Shown here: one piece after another, positions 19,291 to 30,879 of the stretch | Numbering within the stretch: position 1 is the stretch's first letter | Layout: every line of letters begins with the position of its first letter | Assembly (NCBI GenBank): GCA_015501595.1 | Contig: JADNRX010000588.1 | Span: 1-31,047, forward strand | DNA: 31,047 bases | Origin: Hymenopellis radicata | Lineage: Eukaryota; Basidiomycota; Agaricomycetes; Agaricales; Physalacriaceae | Reading direction: 5' to 3' | The notes under the pieces: model-generated | What the model saw: only the letters and a program-made list of their open reading frames with translations | Database searches by the model: none | What the model was told of the DNA's origin: nothing | Program-made: the position numbers and the translations under genes

Positions 19291-21890
19291 TATCATCTCC
19301 CATTCCCACTCTTCCTCTCTCCGTCTCTCACAGTTCGTTCTCCCGCTCGTCGCTGCTCTGTTTCCTATCCTCACTCGTTCTACGGATAGTCTTCGTCGTT
19401 GTCGTGGCCGCCGCCATCATCACTGCGTTCCCGACGCGTTTATAACGTGACGGGGTTGCTCATGTGACAGGTATGTCTTTTCCTTCCCACCATCACCGTT
19501 GATTTTCTCCCTTACTTCCGCCCTCCCTCAGCGTCGTTTTCCTTGGCCGTCACTCCTCTGGTACGTCTCATTTGTTGGCCTTGTCGACGACTAGCTCGCT
19601 GACGACTGTTTCCAGATTTTTTGTGTGTGCGCTGTCTAGCGCGGCGTGGAGGACATTAAGGCAGCTCTCGTACTTGGACATTGCCTTGGGCTACGACCCG
19701 CTTGGTGCGTCGTCACTCCAGCTGGTTACAGCCCTAGTTACTCACCACCCTTTTGCCAGACGTCGAGTAGGCCGCCTGGGAGTCGCTCTATTCTTACACG
19801 GTTCGTGCGCCCATTCCACTGTCTCCTTCCCCATTTATATTCTCTGTTACAGATGTGTGCCATCCGCGCCACGGCCTCGAGCTCTACACGACTTGTGCGG
19901 TCGACTCTGCCCGCCAATCCCGTTCTCGGACTGCTTAGGCTGGGACTGGCACTGACACGTCTTGGGTTTCGACCTTACTACATGGTAAGCAGACTTTGGC
20001 GATTTCTTGTTCAGACTCTCACTAATGATCCTAACAGACCTCGGGATTTTAACGGCGTCTCTGCGTCGCTTAGGACGTTGTCTTCGCGACGCGTCCTTTT
20101 CCCATTTGGCTTCGCACCGGTGGGAGCGATGCTTCTCTGAGCGGATAACAAATCGTCGCGCCTTCCTTCGGACTACCCTCGTCCTGGCGTCTTCAACGAC
20201 ATCGCCGCCATCCCAGAAAGGATACATCTTAGGACACGTCTCATCCGAGAGCACTGCGTGGACGACGGCGGGTGATATGTGTCGTTCGTGGATAGAATTG
20301 CGGGTGTAAGCCTCGGAAGCTCGTTAGTGAAGTCCTGTCCTGTTGACAGGCGGTTTTCTATGGTGAGTTCTATCCTATTTAGTCTAATGCGGAACTTATC
20401 ATCTATAGGATGCTTAATTCTAGTGGTGTCCGTGTCGGACGACTACAGACACGGTAAGCCGACCTTGCTGTGCTGGTGCTCTTAGCTAACTACCCTGATG
20501 TGACCTAGATCAGGCGGCGTCTCTTCCATCGTTATTGTCTCTGGTACGTTTCCCAAGTCGACGTCAATGTCCCTGTACTAATGATATTTCAAGGCAGACA
20601 GCTTGGGCCATTGATGAGTCGACGCCGACAAGACGCGCCTCGTCTGCGATATTGTTTCTGTCTGGACTCGCGCACCCCGACGACTTGAAGAACACTAGGA
20701 CCGAGACGCGACGTGAGATTGGTGTGTTGACCTTTCTCTTTGTTCTGTTCGGACTCTTGCTAACCGACTTTGACAGGCTTGCGACTATAATGGGTGTCCC
20801 CGTTAGTGGGACGTTGCCTTTTGCGACCCGTCCGTTTTCTCATTTGGGCGGCAGCGAGGATTTCGGATGTCAACCAATTGACATCCCCGTCCTCACTACT
20901 TGAAGGTTCAAGACTGCCGAAGGATACGTCTTTCCATGGTCTGCGTCAACACGGCGGGTGTTTATGGCGATGGTTCTGGCGTGTGTGAAGTTTTGACTCA
21001 CAAGGTAAGCCGAGTTTGTTCTCTTGATACTGTTTACTAACTCAGTGATCATAGAACGAGTCATCGATTATTTGTACAAGACGGATAGGCTACTTGTTTG
21101 GCGGCGCGACGGTCTCATCCATATGGCCGGTATCACTTTCAATTTGTTTTCCGAGTTGGTAAGTTTCTTGAATTTGGTGCGAATTTCCTGATATTAACCA
21201 TGTTTATTCCCTTGAAGAATCATCGACTGTGGCTCTTCGCGCGATCCCTATCATGGTGTACAGGTTGCCCGTTGAATGGCTGTATGACTGGGTATGCTGT
21301 CTTCGCGTGCGGCGGACCCACTAGATGTGGCACGATTCATGGGCGGGAGTTCCCCGACTCGAACCAAGACACAGTCATGCACGCAGGCAGATTATCATTG
21401 AAGGTACTGTCTCTTTAGTTCTCTTTTTACACTTTGGTGAGCTTCATTCTCGTTCCTTTCTTGCTTTTCTTAACAACCCTCCAAGACGACGTCTTGTTCG
21501 CTTATAACACGCCGTCCTGGTGTTACCTTGTAAGTCTTCCAGTGTTTGTCGCTCTTGAATCCTTGCTGACTACGGTGCAGTCCGCCTTGGACGCCCCTCA
21601 AATCGCGAGGAATGATGCTACTCGATGTGTGCCTTGTCCTTTAAGGTAGGCCATATCTGCATCGACGCGTCCTTACTCATGTCGTTTAGATCTTAGCGTT
21701 GTGCAGGCCCCTCCCCGAGTCCGTATTCCTCCCCGTATGTCGTCGTGTTTTGCCAGTCAATTCCCTCGCTAACGATCGCGTAGGTCGTGTCGAGGATACC
21801 TATAAGGGCATGGTTGCATACTGGACCCCGCGAATCTACGTCGTATACTACAGCCTTGTACTACTCGTAGCATTACCTTGTAATGCTAAT
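19291..21890 (+). other. Intron-dense plus-strand transcription unit, unit 2
   Basis: Copy of the 3480-6050 region. The introns up to about 20776 are identical; downstream the sequence differs but splice signals persist, for example donors at 21007 (GTAAGC) and 21159 (GTAAGT). An exon segment upstream of the donor at 21007 reads VCVNTAGVYGDGSGVCEVL and continues in frame across the intron as NESSIICTRRIGYLFGG. A 45-nt in-frame addition near 21256-21300 reads IPIMVYRLPVEWLYDW, followed by an in-frame TAG at about 21322 where unit 1 has CAG. One copy or both may be decayed. No domain recognised. Confidence 0.45.
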
Positions 21891-22039
21891 CTTTTGTTCA
21901 GAAGACCAGTCGCGATTTATTTCGACTAGTATAGTGTACAATGTCTTAAGTAGTGTACGATATGTAAGTCTAACTTGTCCTTTGAGATTGCATGCGCGAA
22001 CAGGAGAAGCCACGCAATGAAGAGGAAGGCGCCACGGCG

Positions 22040-22305
22040 TGCGAAGATGACCCCCACAGACGAAGACAACCCCCGAGACCACACGCCCGAAGATGACCTT
22101 GCAGAGGAAGGCACACGAAGACAACCCACACCCGAAGACAGTCCGCCAGGTGAAACCGCACATGAAGACGACGGCACACGAAGACAACCCACATCCGAGG
22201 ACAGTCCCCCCGCCCAGAGAGGAAGAGGCTCCCGCCAACAATCGCACACGAAGACGGTCCCCGAGGTGGAACCACACCCGACACTCGCACACGAAGACAT
22301 TGGGC
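22040..22305 (+). repeat. GAAGAC-rich degenerate minisatellite, unit 2
   Basis: Counterpart of 6200-6420, with a different repeat number. Extra CACACGAAGACAACCCACA-type copies are present, and some units have been lost relative to unit 1. A non-repetitive segment of about 70 bp follows at about 22306-22376 that unit 1 lacks. Confidence 0.7.
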
Positions 22306-22493
22306 GTTGACGTTGAGAGGCGTCCGATTCATACTGGTCGGAATCGCGTTCGACCGACCTGACCGTAATGCTAGGACAAAAGAACCACACCACCTCCGAA
22401 AAAGTCATACACAAAATCGTAAATGTATACAGTACGGATGTAAATTTTGATCTATAAGTAAGTACACTTCCTTCTACCATATGCCGTCTAAAA

Positions 22494-24948
22494 CTAATCG
22501 ACGTCCATCTCACTCGGTCCAGGCGCCTCATCCTCCTCCTTCTTCGGAGGCTCCTCCTGCTTCTGCGGCGTCTCCTGCCCAGTCTTGGGCGTCTGCGTCC
22601 CGCTCGACGGCGGCACAGGCGCGCGCGGCTTCGGCTTGGTTAAAATCGGCGTCGCAAAGTAAATCACCTCGTCCCGCTTCTTGCTGATCTCGGCCGTAGT
22701 CAAAATAGGATCCACGTTCTTCGGGCGCTCGCTCTGTCGCACCGTCTGGTCCTCGAGCCATTTCTGCACGGTAGCCACCTTTTCGACGACGCTCTGGAGA
22801 TCCTTCTCGTCAATGTGGCTGAACTTCTCGTCGCCCGAGGTGGCCTGCGACATGTACGAGTTGAGGGTCTCGCGCAGCTGCGCGATGGTGCGCTGGCGCT
22901 CTTCAGCCTCTCGCCAGCGGAAGGTAATGGGGTCGCCGAGGACTTGAGCCCGTCGAGACGAGCGACGTAGGCAGATTTTTTGGCGTCCTCACCCTCCTCC
23001 GAGTAAAGCCAGTCCTCCGCCTCCTGCAGAGCGACCAAGAGCTTTTCCTTCTCCTCCGCCTGCACGTAGTGAGCGTAACGATCGTCGAGCTTGCCACGGG
23101 TATCGTAAACGTATTCCTCCAGGGCGTTCTTGCGGTCCTGCACACAATTTCTTTAGAAAACATCAAAACAACGTAGTAAACACATTTACCTCGGTATCCA
23201 TAACGAGCTTGTCGCTCTCGTGCATCTGACCCTCGAGCTCCTTGTACTTTTCGACAATGCTCTTGTCAAGACTGGCAGTGCCCGCAAAGAAAGGCACATC
23301 GATCTTCTTGATGACCTTTTTCTTCTTGGGCGGCGCACCCTCAGGAGCATCGACATCCATAGCGGCAGGCTCCTCCTTCTCGATGGTCTCCTCGACGTAG
23401 GCAGCCTCAAACGAGAGGATACCGTGCGCGTTCAGCCGCGTCTTCAGCTTCACGCAGGTAGAGTCGCCGGTGGTCGTTGGCGGGATCTCCTTGGCAGAGA
23501 ATCGGCCAATCCACGGGTTAATACCACCTGGAAGGTTTTCTGGCTCCGCGTAGGACGCTTCAATGTCGAATGGCTCCTTGCGGTAGAAGGAGAGGATCTT
23601 GGTCGATGGGAGAGGGTTACCTGTGGGGAAGACCAGGAGCTCGGTGTCATCTGGCTCGGCGGGGTTGACGTCCCAGGTCATCTTGATGGGGTATGTGGCG
23701 ATATCGGTAAAGTTGAAGTCACGGACACGGAACACGGGGGAAAGTTTCGCGCAGGCAAAAGTCGCGCCACGGGCGACGGCCTCGTCCTGGTTAAGGGTAG
23801 TGGAAAGCTGCTTGTCGGGGAACGCAGTCTGGATTTTGGAGCGCACCGCGGGGATCCGAGTAGAGCCACCAATGAGCTCAATCGCGTCAATCTGGTCAAG
23901 GGTCAAGCCAGACTCGGCGACCGCGCGCTCGAGGGGAGCGGGAATGCGTTCCAGGACGTCGGCAATAAGGCCCTCGTACTCCTCGCGGGTAAGCTTGGAG
24001 GCGGCATCGATGTCGTTCATGATAGACTCGATGTTAAGTGGGGCCTCCGCGTTGGCAGAAAGCACCTTTTTGAGGCGCTCGCAGCCGGCGGTGAGACGGA
24101 AGGTGGCCTTGGGATTGGACAAGACATCAATCTTGTACTTTGCCTTGAATTCCTCGGAAAAGTGCTTGACAAGAGCGTAATCAATGTCCCGACCACCAAG
24201 ATTTCGGTCGAACGCGGTGCTCTTTACGGTAAGCTGGCCCTTGGAGAAGGCGACAACAGCACACGATAGGGAGGAGTGACCGACATCGACGAAGACGACG
24301 TTGCGAGGAGCCGCTTCTGGCTCGGGGAGGTCGGATTTTGTGATACCGATACCCGAGAGCAGCGGCTGTGGTATCGTTGATGAGGCGGAGGACTGTGAGA
24401 CCGGCAATGGAAGCGGCGTCCATCACTGCTCGTCGCTGGATGTCGGTGTACCATCCGGGAACAGCGATGACAATATCTGTTACGCCATTCTTGAGCTCGT
24501 TGGCCGCGATGTCGCGTAGCTTGGCGAGATACATCGCGACAAGCTGTGTAGCAGAGAAAGTTTGGGTTCGCCGACATAGTTAACCTGAAAAGTCAGTTTC
24601 TGCTCATTTTGACAGCACAACAGCTTACCTCGACACCAACCGAGCCCTGGACGTCGACAAGAGTGGCGTTGATAAATTTCTTCTCAACATCCTGCACTTC
24701 TGGGTCCGATAGTGTTCGCCCAACAAGACGCTTCAAGGATCCGATGGTATTGCGGAAATTTGACGTTTCCTGAGTTTTCGCCGCTTCACCAATAGCTCGC
24801 TGTTTTGGCCCAAATGCCACCAAAGATCTACAGATGCTTCAGCACGACGATGACAGCAAAAAAAAATGGTAGCGACGCACGGTGTGGCCCGATTAGATGT
24901 CTCGTTTACGATGCCGCCATCTCCCAGCGCGCTGAGGACATCCGCCAT
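22494..24948 (-). pseudogene. SSE1: HSP110/SSE-family chaperone, frameshifted copy 2
   Basis: The gene has the same exon layout as copy 1: exons 24948-24881, 24827-24629, 24584-23190 and 23137-22494, with introns of 53, 44 and 52 nt. Compared with copy 1 it has three single-base indels in coding sequence: a base lost in the G run near 24564-24566 (after VNYVGEP), an extra base near 24349 (after AALGY) and a T lost near 22944 (after ARLDGLK). Each shifts the frame, so no full-length protein can be made. Between the lesions the amino acid sequence is nearly unchanged (for example VIKKIDV for VIRKIDV), so the damage is recent. The 5' end reads MADVLSALGDGG directly into IVNETSNRATP and, like copy 1, lacks the phosphate-1 segment. 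Confidence 0.85.
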
Positions 24949-25084
24949 CTCGACACCATCTATTCCTCTCCACTTCGCCTACATCTCCCATACTCCATCC
25001 ATCCCAAGCGTGCAGGTGGTAGATCGAGTTGAGGTCGCGGTTGGTGAAGCGTTGGATGGTGTGGGATGTGTCGTGTGTGGCTCT

Positions 25085-25240
25085 TCGGGAGGCGTCTTAT
25101 GGTGGATGGTGGTGGCTCTTCGTCCTCGCATCTTCACGGATAGTGGATGCTCTTCGCGTCTCCACGGATGGCGGTGGCTCTTCGTCTTCGCATCTTCACG
25201 GATGGTGGAGGCGCTTCTTCACGGATGGCGGAGATGCTGA
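25085..25240 (+). repeat. CTTCACGGATGG minisatellite upstream of chaperone copy 2
   Basis: Counterpart of 9130-9310 with fewer and rearranged repeats (CATCTTCACGGATAGTGGATG, CGTCTCCACGGATGGCGG and similar). Confidence 0.7.
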
Positions 25241-25527
25241 TGGTGAGATAACGCGCGCGCTGTGGCTGTGTGTTTTCGTCCCTCGACTTGCCTCTTCTGG
25301 CTGCCGTTCGTGTCCCGTTCTGCGGCTTGAGATGCCGGAGTTTGGTACTTTGCAATGCCAACCGTGAGTTTGAAAAAAACACGTCTAGTCCAGCGTTGTT
25401 TTTCATAATTTTGACAATAGTTTCTTCTCCCGAAGGACTCGTGGATTGCGCAAAAGAGTACGGACGTTACAGGGTATACTACGAAGAGTCGTGACCGGGT
25501 GTACCGTACGTAGGGAATAAAAAAAGA

Positions 25528-25586
25528 AATGTCGCCGGTACCACTGTGCCATGCACACTGTGCAGTGCCGGTGGTCGCGACATTCA
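25528..25586. repeat. Imperfect 57-bp hairpin, unit 2
   Basis: Copy of 9594-9652 with a single substitution that I noticed (GGCCGC to GGTCGC in the right arm). Confidence 0.55.
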
Positions 25587-26196
25587 TTCAAGCACGCTCA
25601 GACCACCATAGCCACACAGTCCACAAGGGGTCATCACCGTGGTACCGGACTAGAGGCGTGGTAGAGCAAACCTGGCAGCGTAAGGGGAAGAAGGAAAGGT
25701 GGGTCATAGACAGACGAAAATACCACTGGTCTTTATACTCCTCACAATTATGGTTTGTTATAGTGGGCGGCGTCTGGGCCCAGATACGAAGCGAGTGACT
25801 CCTGCGCGCTCCGTCGCATCAAAACCAGGTTGCGTGGCGAAAGTCAGGCAGTGTGGCAAACATTACAGTCTATTCGCTCCCGTGGTGCTATTCGACGCGG
25901 CTTGTTAATAGGATTCGATACATATAGACATTGCCGCATTGTAATGCCTATGAACTTGTGTAGAGCTAGAAACAAGTGCATGCTATTAGCCGCCATTCGT
26001 AATCAAGTTCTACGGCTGCAGGGCGACATTTGCTACTGATGCAACGAATATTGAAGGCAACACACCTGTGAATGATAGATTCGTTCGCAAGGCTTGAACT
26101 TGTGCATTTAGACGACTACAAGTTGACGTGAATGCGGATTTAAAGTCACAGACAGGAAATTCACCTTCACAAGATAAGTCTACGCCACGGAACCAA

Positions 26197-27430
26197 ATGA
26201 CAAGTTCAATGCGTGCGTCGGAAGGAAACCAAGCCAACGATCGGGCCCCCAATTACACACGGAAAGATACTTCCGGCGGGGACCTGAATTCAGTCTGTGA
26301 ACGAAGGTCAGACTAACCTCCCCATTCATACTTTCCCTCTTACCGTCACTTTCGCTGACACCGTCGCCCCCAGAAACAACGAAATTTCGTGGTACACTCC
26401 CCTCCATGCTCACCTCGCTCATCTGCTAAAGATACATCTCCTTAGCGCGGAGTCACGTCGGCGACAAGACGGGTAAGTTCACCTCGACGTTGTCATCATT
26501 TTGGAGCTAAAATGTCAACAGCTGGTGTCGTTTGTAGAGGAGAAGGTCCCAGCGCACCGCTCGTATACTGCAATTACAGTCTCTACGCGGCGCCAACGCC
26601 GGAGGGCAGGAAGCGTCTCGTGGCGACTCCTGGAGTGGCGTTAATCGGTGTACTCGCCCAGTTTGTCGAGATCCGGTGTCAGAATTTGGAGAGGGTCGGA
26701 GAAGTCGGTACAAGGTGCGTAACATTGTCCATGTGGTTCTCCATCGAGTTCTAACAGTCCTAAAGGTCGTAGCCGCTCACAGACTTGAGATTCGGGGTCA
26801 GAATATTCCAAAGACACCAAGCCGCAGAGGACGAGAAGATGGCGCCAACGATGTCAATACCAGATACCCGTCACGAAGGAGACACGCTCAATTTGTCGAG
26901 AACCGGGTTTAAATTTCCAAGGGAGGAAACATGAAGCGAGGCGGTACGAGGTGCGTAAGAGCATTCAGCCCCATTCGAGAAAACCAACACACGAGGACCC
27001 ACAGACCCCATCAAACGTCCAAAGGAGCCGAATATCCGACGAGGAAAGGGTCGGATTCCAGAGACGCCGCATCACGCACATGAAGGGAGGAGCAAGAACA
27101 TGTCGATCGTGTTCAGCCAAATGCGGCAGTTCACGCTTGGCTTCTGACCGTCACCACCTTGAGCCTCAAGTTTGTTTCCTTGCTCCATCAATGCGTTGGC
27201 GCCTTCGGCGCCTCTGGGAACGACAAAATCCTGGATAATCAGCCTTGGATTGCGAACAACGGAGCGGTGGAATAGGACCAGCGTTAATGGCCTCGCCGGC
27301 CAGGCTTGGATTCCCGCAAAAAGTGCGTTTTTTTCGCTGTTTTTTCGCGTTACCTTTCGCTCATTTCGATGTCAGATTTGCTTTGAATATGTGCGTGATT
27401 TGTGAAGTTTCTTTCCCGCGCTGGTGCTAA
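26197..27430 (+). CDS. Unknown multi-exon reading frame across the unit 2/unit 3 junction
   Basis: This is the counterpart of 14668-15837. The candidate start is an ATG at 26197 (MTSSMRASEGNQAND...). Exons are 26197-26292, 26374-26391, 26446-26472 and 26522-26714; introns are 26293-26373, 26392-26445, 26473-26521 and 26715-26757. Exon 26446-26472 is 12 nt shorter than in unit 1, a multiple of three. The TAA at 26642-26644 matches that of unit 1. Beyond the intron at 26715 the phase differs from unit 1, and the frame that follows reads LKVVAAHRLEIRGQNIPK to a TAA. The frame used in unit 1 is stopped by a TGA here, so at least the 3' half is not conserved as one protein. Confidence 0.35.
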
Positions 27431-27544
27431 TTCAACAAAGTGCATACAGATGGCCCGCGGTGGCTTCGCCACCGCCTCGAGTAGGCGTCTACATCCAAGG
27501 AAAACGACCTCGTTCCCATGGAAACCGAGGCTTTGATCTAGAGC

Positions 27545-28841
27545 AGGCGTGGATGTCCTCGCCGGACCGGCTTTTGGTCCAGGCGAAAAGGTGCGTGTTT
27601 TGCGCCCATTGTGATGTTTCATTTCTAACTACATTTCATTAGATCTACATCTGGCGCCATCAAGTAAGGTACGTTTCACTCCGTATTTCGCGATATTCTT
27701 CATCTCACCACTTGCCATTAGTCGAGGCGGCTTCGCCGCCTCCTCGCACGTTCAAAGAACTCAAGGAACATCACCTCGTCTTGGGAACACGCCAATTTGC
27801 GAATCTTATGGCGTATGTTGGCCTCGCCGGCCCGGCTTTTTTTTCTGGGGAAAAGGTCCTAATCTTTGCTTTGGATTTCACGTCCATTTCTAACTTGGTT
27901 CCATTAGTTCAACCGCGGAATTACACTCAAATGGAGCGCAGATTCCTTCTCTACGGACAATTCGTTACCCTTGATGGCGATCTGGATCTTGGTGGGCTCG
28001 GGTTTACGGACGGATTGGGACGCGCTTGGGCGGCGAACTTTTCAAGGTACGTTTGTTACCTTGTTCTTCTTCAATTTCGGGACTAATCGTTATTTCAGTG
28101 TTACAATATTGCGTTGTACGCAGTGAACAGCGGCGCTGCCGCCGCTGCGCTCGCGCTCCGAGCTTTTCACTGCTCGGATAACGACGTCTGTCTAATAGTC
28201 TGCGCCACACTTCGACTTTCGACTCGAGGCTCGCACCACCAGGACGCCCCTACCCACGAGTCGTTAACATTAGGGAACACCACCTCCATCTTGTCTGCAT
28301 CACGTCCCCGTCACTGCGCTCTCGCTAGACTGTCTCAATCCATCTAGAACACCTCGAATTGCAACATCAACGTACCCCCGACCGGTCGTCGGCTAAATCA
28401 AGTCGCTGATGGCGATCTGGATCTGTCGGAGCTCGGTTTTATGGACACTTTGGGACACGTTGGCGACCGACTTGGTCCTGGGTACGTGATGCTACCCTAC
28501 CATGCTTCCTGGACTGACGATTTATTGCAGCACCTCTAATTCGCTTAATGCGCAGTGAGCACCGGCGCTGCTGCCAATTCGCTCACGCTGCGAGCTTCTC
28601 GCTGCTGAGATACCACCATATCCCGGAACACCCAGAACCTGCAATTCCAACACGGACCTACGCTCATACGCCCAGCCCGTGGGTACGTTCACCCGCTGAT
28701 GGCGATTTGGATCTGGCGGAGCTCGGGTTTATGGACGCTTTCGGACATGGTGGTGACCAAATTGGTCTTGGGTACGTTATTGTGTTCTGTCGCGCTTATT
28801 GAACTGATGTCTTATTACAGTACCTGAAATGCTATGGATAC
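27545..28841 (+). other. Modular exon-intron repeat block, unit 3
   Basis: Third copy of the block. It is the best preserved for reading frame. The segment from about 27721 reads VEAASPPPRTFKELKE, continues to VGLAGPAFFSGEK before the intron ending CCATTAG at about 27907, and then reads FNRGITLKWSADSFSTD onward, where units 1 and 2 have a stop. The spliced frame stays open to the next intron at 28047. Function unknown; no family recognised. Confidence 0.45.
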
Positions 28842-29721
28842 ACAGTGAGCAGCTGCGCCTCTGTCGCTGCGCTCGCGCTGCGAGTTCCTTACAGCTCGGA
28901 TAACAACGGTTCTGGATATTCCGCGCCACAGTTCACTTCCACCTTCGGACGGCTTCGACGTTGGACCTCTCCTTGTACAACACGAGTCTGCACTCACGGG
29001 CGACGTGCCTCTGCTTCGCTTAGAGGATGGCGACGTTGACGACGGGCTATGTTCATTTCGGTTCGCCCTTCTGCATTTGATCATTTTCTCGGAGATAACT
29101 CTTGTGTAGCTCGTATCCACGGCGTATTAATTTCGCCGTGATTCGCTGCCCTTTGATATCAATCTCGACTCTGTGGGGATGTGTTTCGGCTTGGAGGACT
29201 ATTCTGGCGGGGGACGGAGAGCGCGCGCCGGGGCATTTCGTGCGCACTAGAATACTGTGCATTTCATGTAGATCTAGATATACGTGTCGTTGATACTGTC
29301 TGAATGAAAATCTAGTTGTCTAAATCTCTTCTGAATGAAACTACGTACCGTTGACTAGAATAGCATTACTTAGGAAGACTAAAACTATGTATATCGCAAT
29401 CTACGCTTCAATAGAGCTCTGTACAGGTGTCTAAATGCTCTGTAGAGCATAGTACAGGACACTGTTAAAACCTGGTAAACACCCCAAGTCGGACTAAAAC
29501 ACAAACGAGGAGATAACCCACCTGTTGAAGGTTACGGAGAAGTCTATATTCCCGAAACATCCAACGAAGACTCCTTGAGATGACGCGATCTAGCGGCCCC
29601 AAAACCATTCGTGATCGATAGAATGGACCTAGAAGATGATGTCCGTCGGGTCGCCAAGTTGATTTCAAGCAGCCAATGAAAAGTATTTCCTCCGCTTGCT
29701 GAGCGGGTATCCCATGTCATG

Positions 29722-30061
29722 TCAATGTTCCAGGCGTTCAATCGGCTCGGAATTAGCGGTAAAACATCGGCGTTGAATGGTGCCATGCGGGCATGGTATC
29801 CCCAAGTGATCGGCATCCCTTGAAGTCGAACCACAACATGTCCGATTCCAAGACGCTTACAGTAACTCACCTTCGTGCCCTCCCACTCTCTCCGACCTCC
29901 AGGCGACCTGAATTTACCTGGATGTTGGTCTTCAGGTTACGTAAAGCGAATTCCGATGGTCTTTGAGGCCGCGAACGCGTTGTGAAGACGACTTTTCGCG
30001 TCAAGACGCTCAGCGAGGCGTCTGGACCCTGCACATCGATAGCACGAGGATCTCCTGGACC
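29722..30061 (-). CDS. Possible 3' part of an unknown minus-strand gene, unit 3
   Basis: Third copy of the candidate. Two short segments are heavily substituted relative to units 1 and 2 (about 29876-29903 and 29921-29935), yet they have exactly the same length, and the frame stays open through both. In the assigned frame, unit 1 reads VNSGMREARECGKARR and unit 3 reads VNSGRLEVGESGRARR. The last exon reads DADHLGIPCPHGTIQRRC and ends at a TGA at 29724-29722. Length conservation through a hypervariable patch is the best hint that this is or was protein coding, but most point differences elsewhere are non-synonymous. Confidence 0.33.
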
Positions 30062-30532
30062 CTATGACACGTCAACAATCTTATCTTGTCTATCTCGGAT
30101 GTGGGGAAATGACGCCAGCGGTCGTCTTCCTCCTCCGTCCCTCCGACACTTTTGGTGAAAAGTCGTTTCCCGTTTGTTTCTATTCAATCTGACGACTCGA
30201 ATAGGTGTATATACATTGAATATACTGTCTGCGGTGTTGACTTGCCCTCTAAACTAATTCAATTCAACGTTAGACGCGATTCGCTCTGTGTGCAGAAATG
30301 GTTCGTACCTTTACCGCGTTTCAACGGGCTTCATTTCGCGCTGACTCATATCACATGTTAATAGAACGTAACCAGAGACTTTCGCCGTTCCCAGAATGGT
30401 CTAATTAGGAACGCGAAGCGTTGCGCTTGTCCGGCTGAAGAGACCAAGCTGGAAGTTTTCAGTATCGCCGAGTCCAGACGCCGTTCTATTACTCCCATCA
30501 GATCATCAGGTAGGCCCTGCACCTAACTCCAG

Positions 30533-30842
30533 CATTTTGATCCCTGGAGGATTGTGTCGAGGACGGGAAAGTCGATACGGTGCGTTCTGGAGGACAAGGT
30601 AAGTTCCATTTGTCTTGTGTCCTCCTTCTTCCTCGAGTCCGACTATGTATAATTTCAGACTTTATGTTTCTTGGTTTTACTCGTTCTGGATCTCGCGCGC
30701 TCAGGGCAAGGAATCAACAGCTAGCGAGATTGTGTGGCGGCACGATATGCGCCCGAATATTGGAAAGGTTTCGTTAGGTCCGACGGTCGCGCATCACTAC
30801 GGTTGGTTACCCGGATGTATTTACGTCTCTGATGGATCCTAG
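30533..30842 (+). CDS. 3' exons of an unknown plus-strand gene, unit 3
   Basis: The segment 30533-30598 reads HFDPWRIVSRTGKSIRCVLE and ends in DK at a GTAAGT donor. A 106-nt candidate intron (30599-30704) ends in GCGCTCAG, and the terminal exon 30705-30842 opens with GKESTASEIVWRHDMRPNIG and ends GCIYVSDGS plus TAG. Splicing is in phase 0 and gives 67 codons before the stop. An AG at about 30658 offers an alternative acceptor. I do not recognise the protein. The units 1 and 2 copies are interrupted, which makes this the best copy in the window. The upstream exons in this unit are uncertain because the donor of the preceding intron (GTAAGT in unit 1) has become GGAAGT here. Confidence 0.4.
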
Positions 30843-30857
30843 AGGGCTGAGAATGCG

Positions 30858-30868
30858 AATAAAAGGCG
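30858..30868 (+). promoter_or_regulatory. TATA-like box, unit 3
   Basis: AATAAAAGGCG lies 16 bp after the TAG that ends the 30533-30842 gene. A CT-rich stretch (CCCTCTCTCCCATTCTTTCC) follows at about 30893. The flanks have diverged from unit 1, but the box and the pyrimidine tract remain, supporting a functional promoter. Confidence 0.5.
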
Positions 30869-30879
30869 ATGGGATTCTG

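Larger units (their letters stand above)
15808..27400 (+). repeat. Tandem array unit 2 (11.6 kb)
   Basis: Direct repeat of unit 1 in the same orientation, without the 4.4-kb insert. By eye, 16060-20796 is almost identical to 250-4985; the one substitution I noticed there is 1269 A versus 17080 G. From 20797 onward substitutions and indels are frequent, for example a 45-nt segment near 21256-21300 absent from unit 1. Identity is high again over the chaperone gene (22494-24950) and lower from about 25250 to 27400. Confidence 0.95.
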
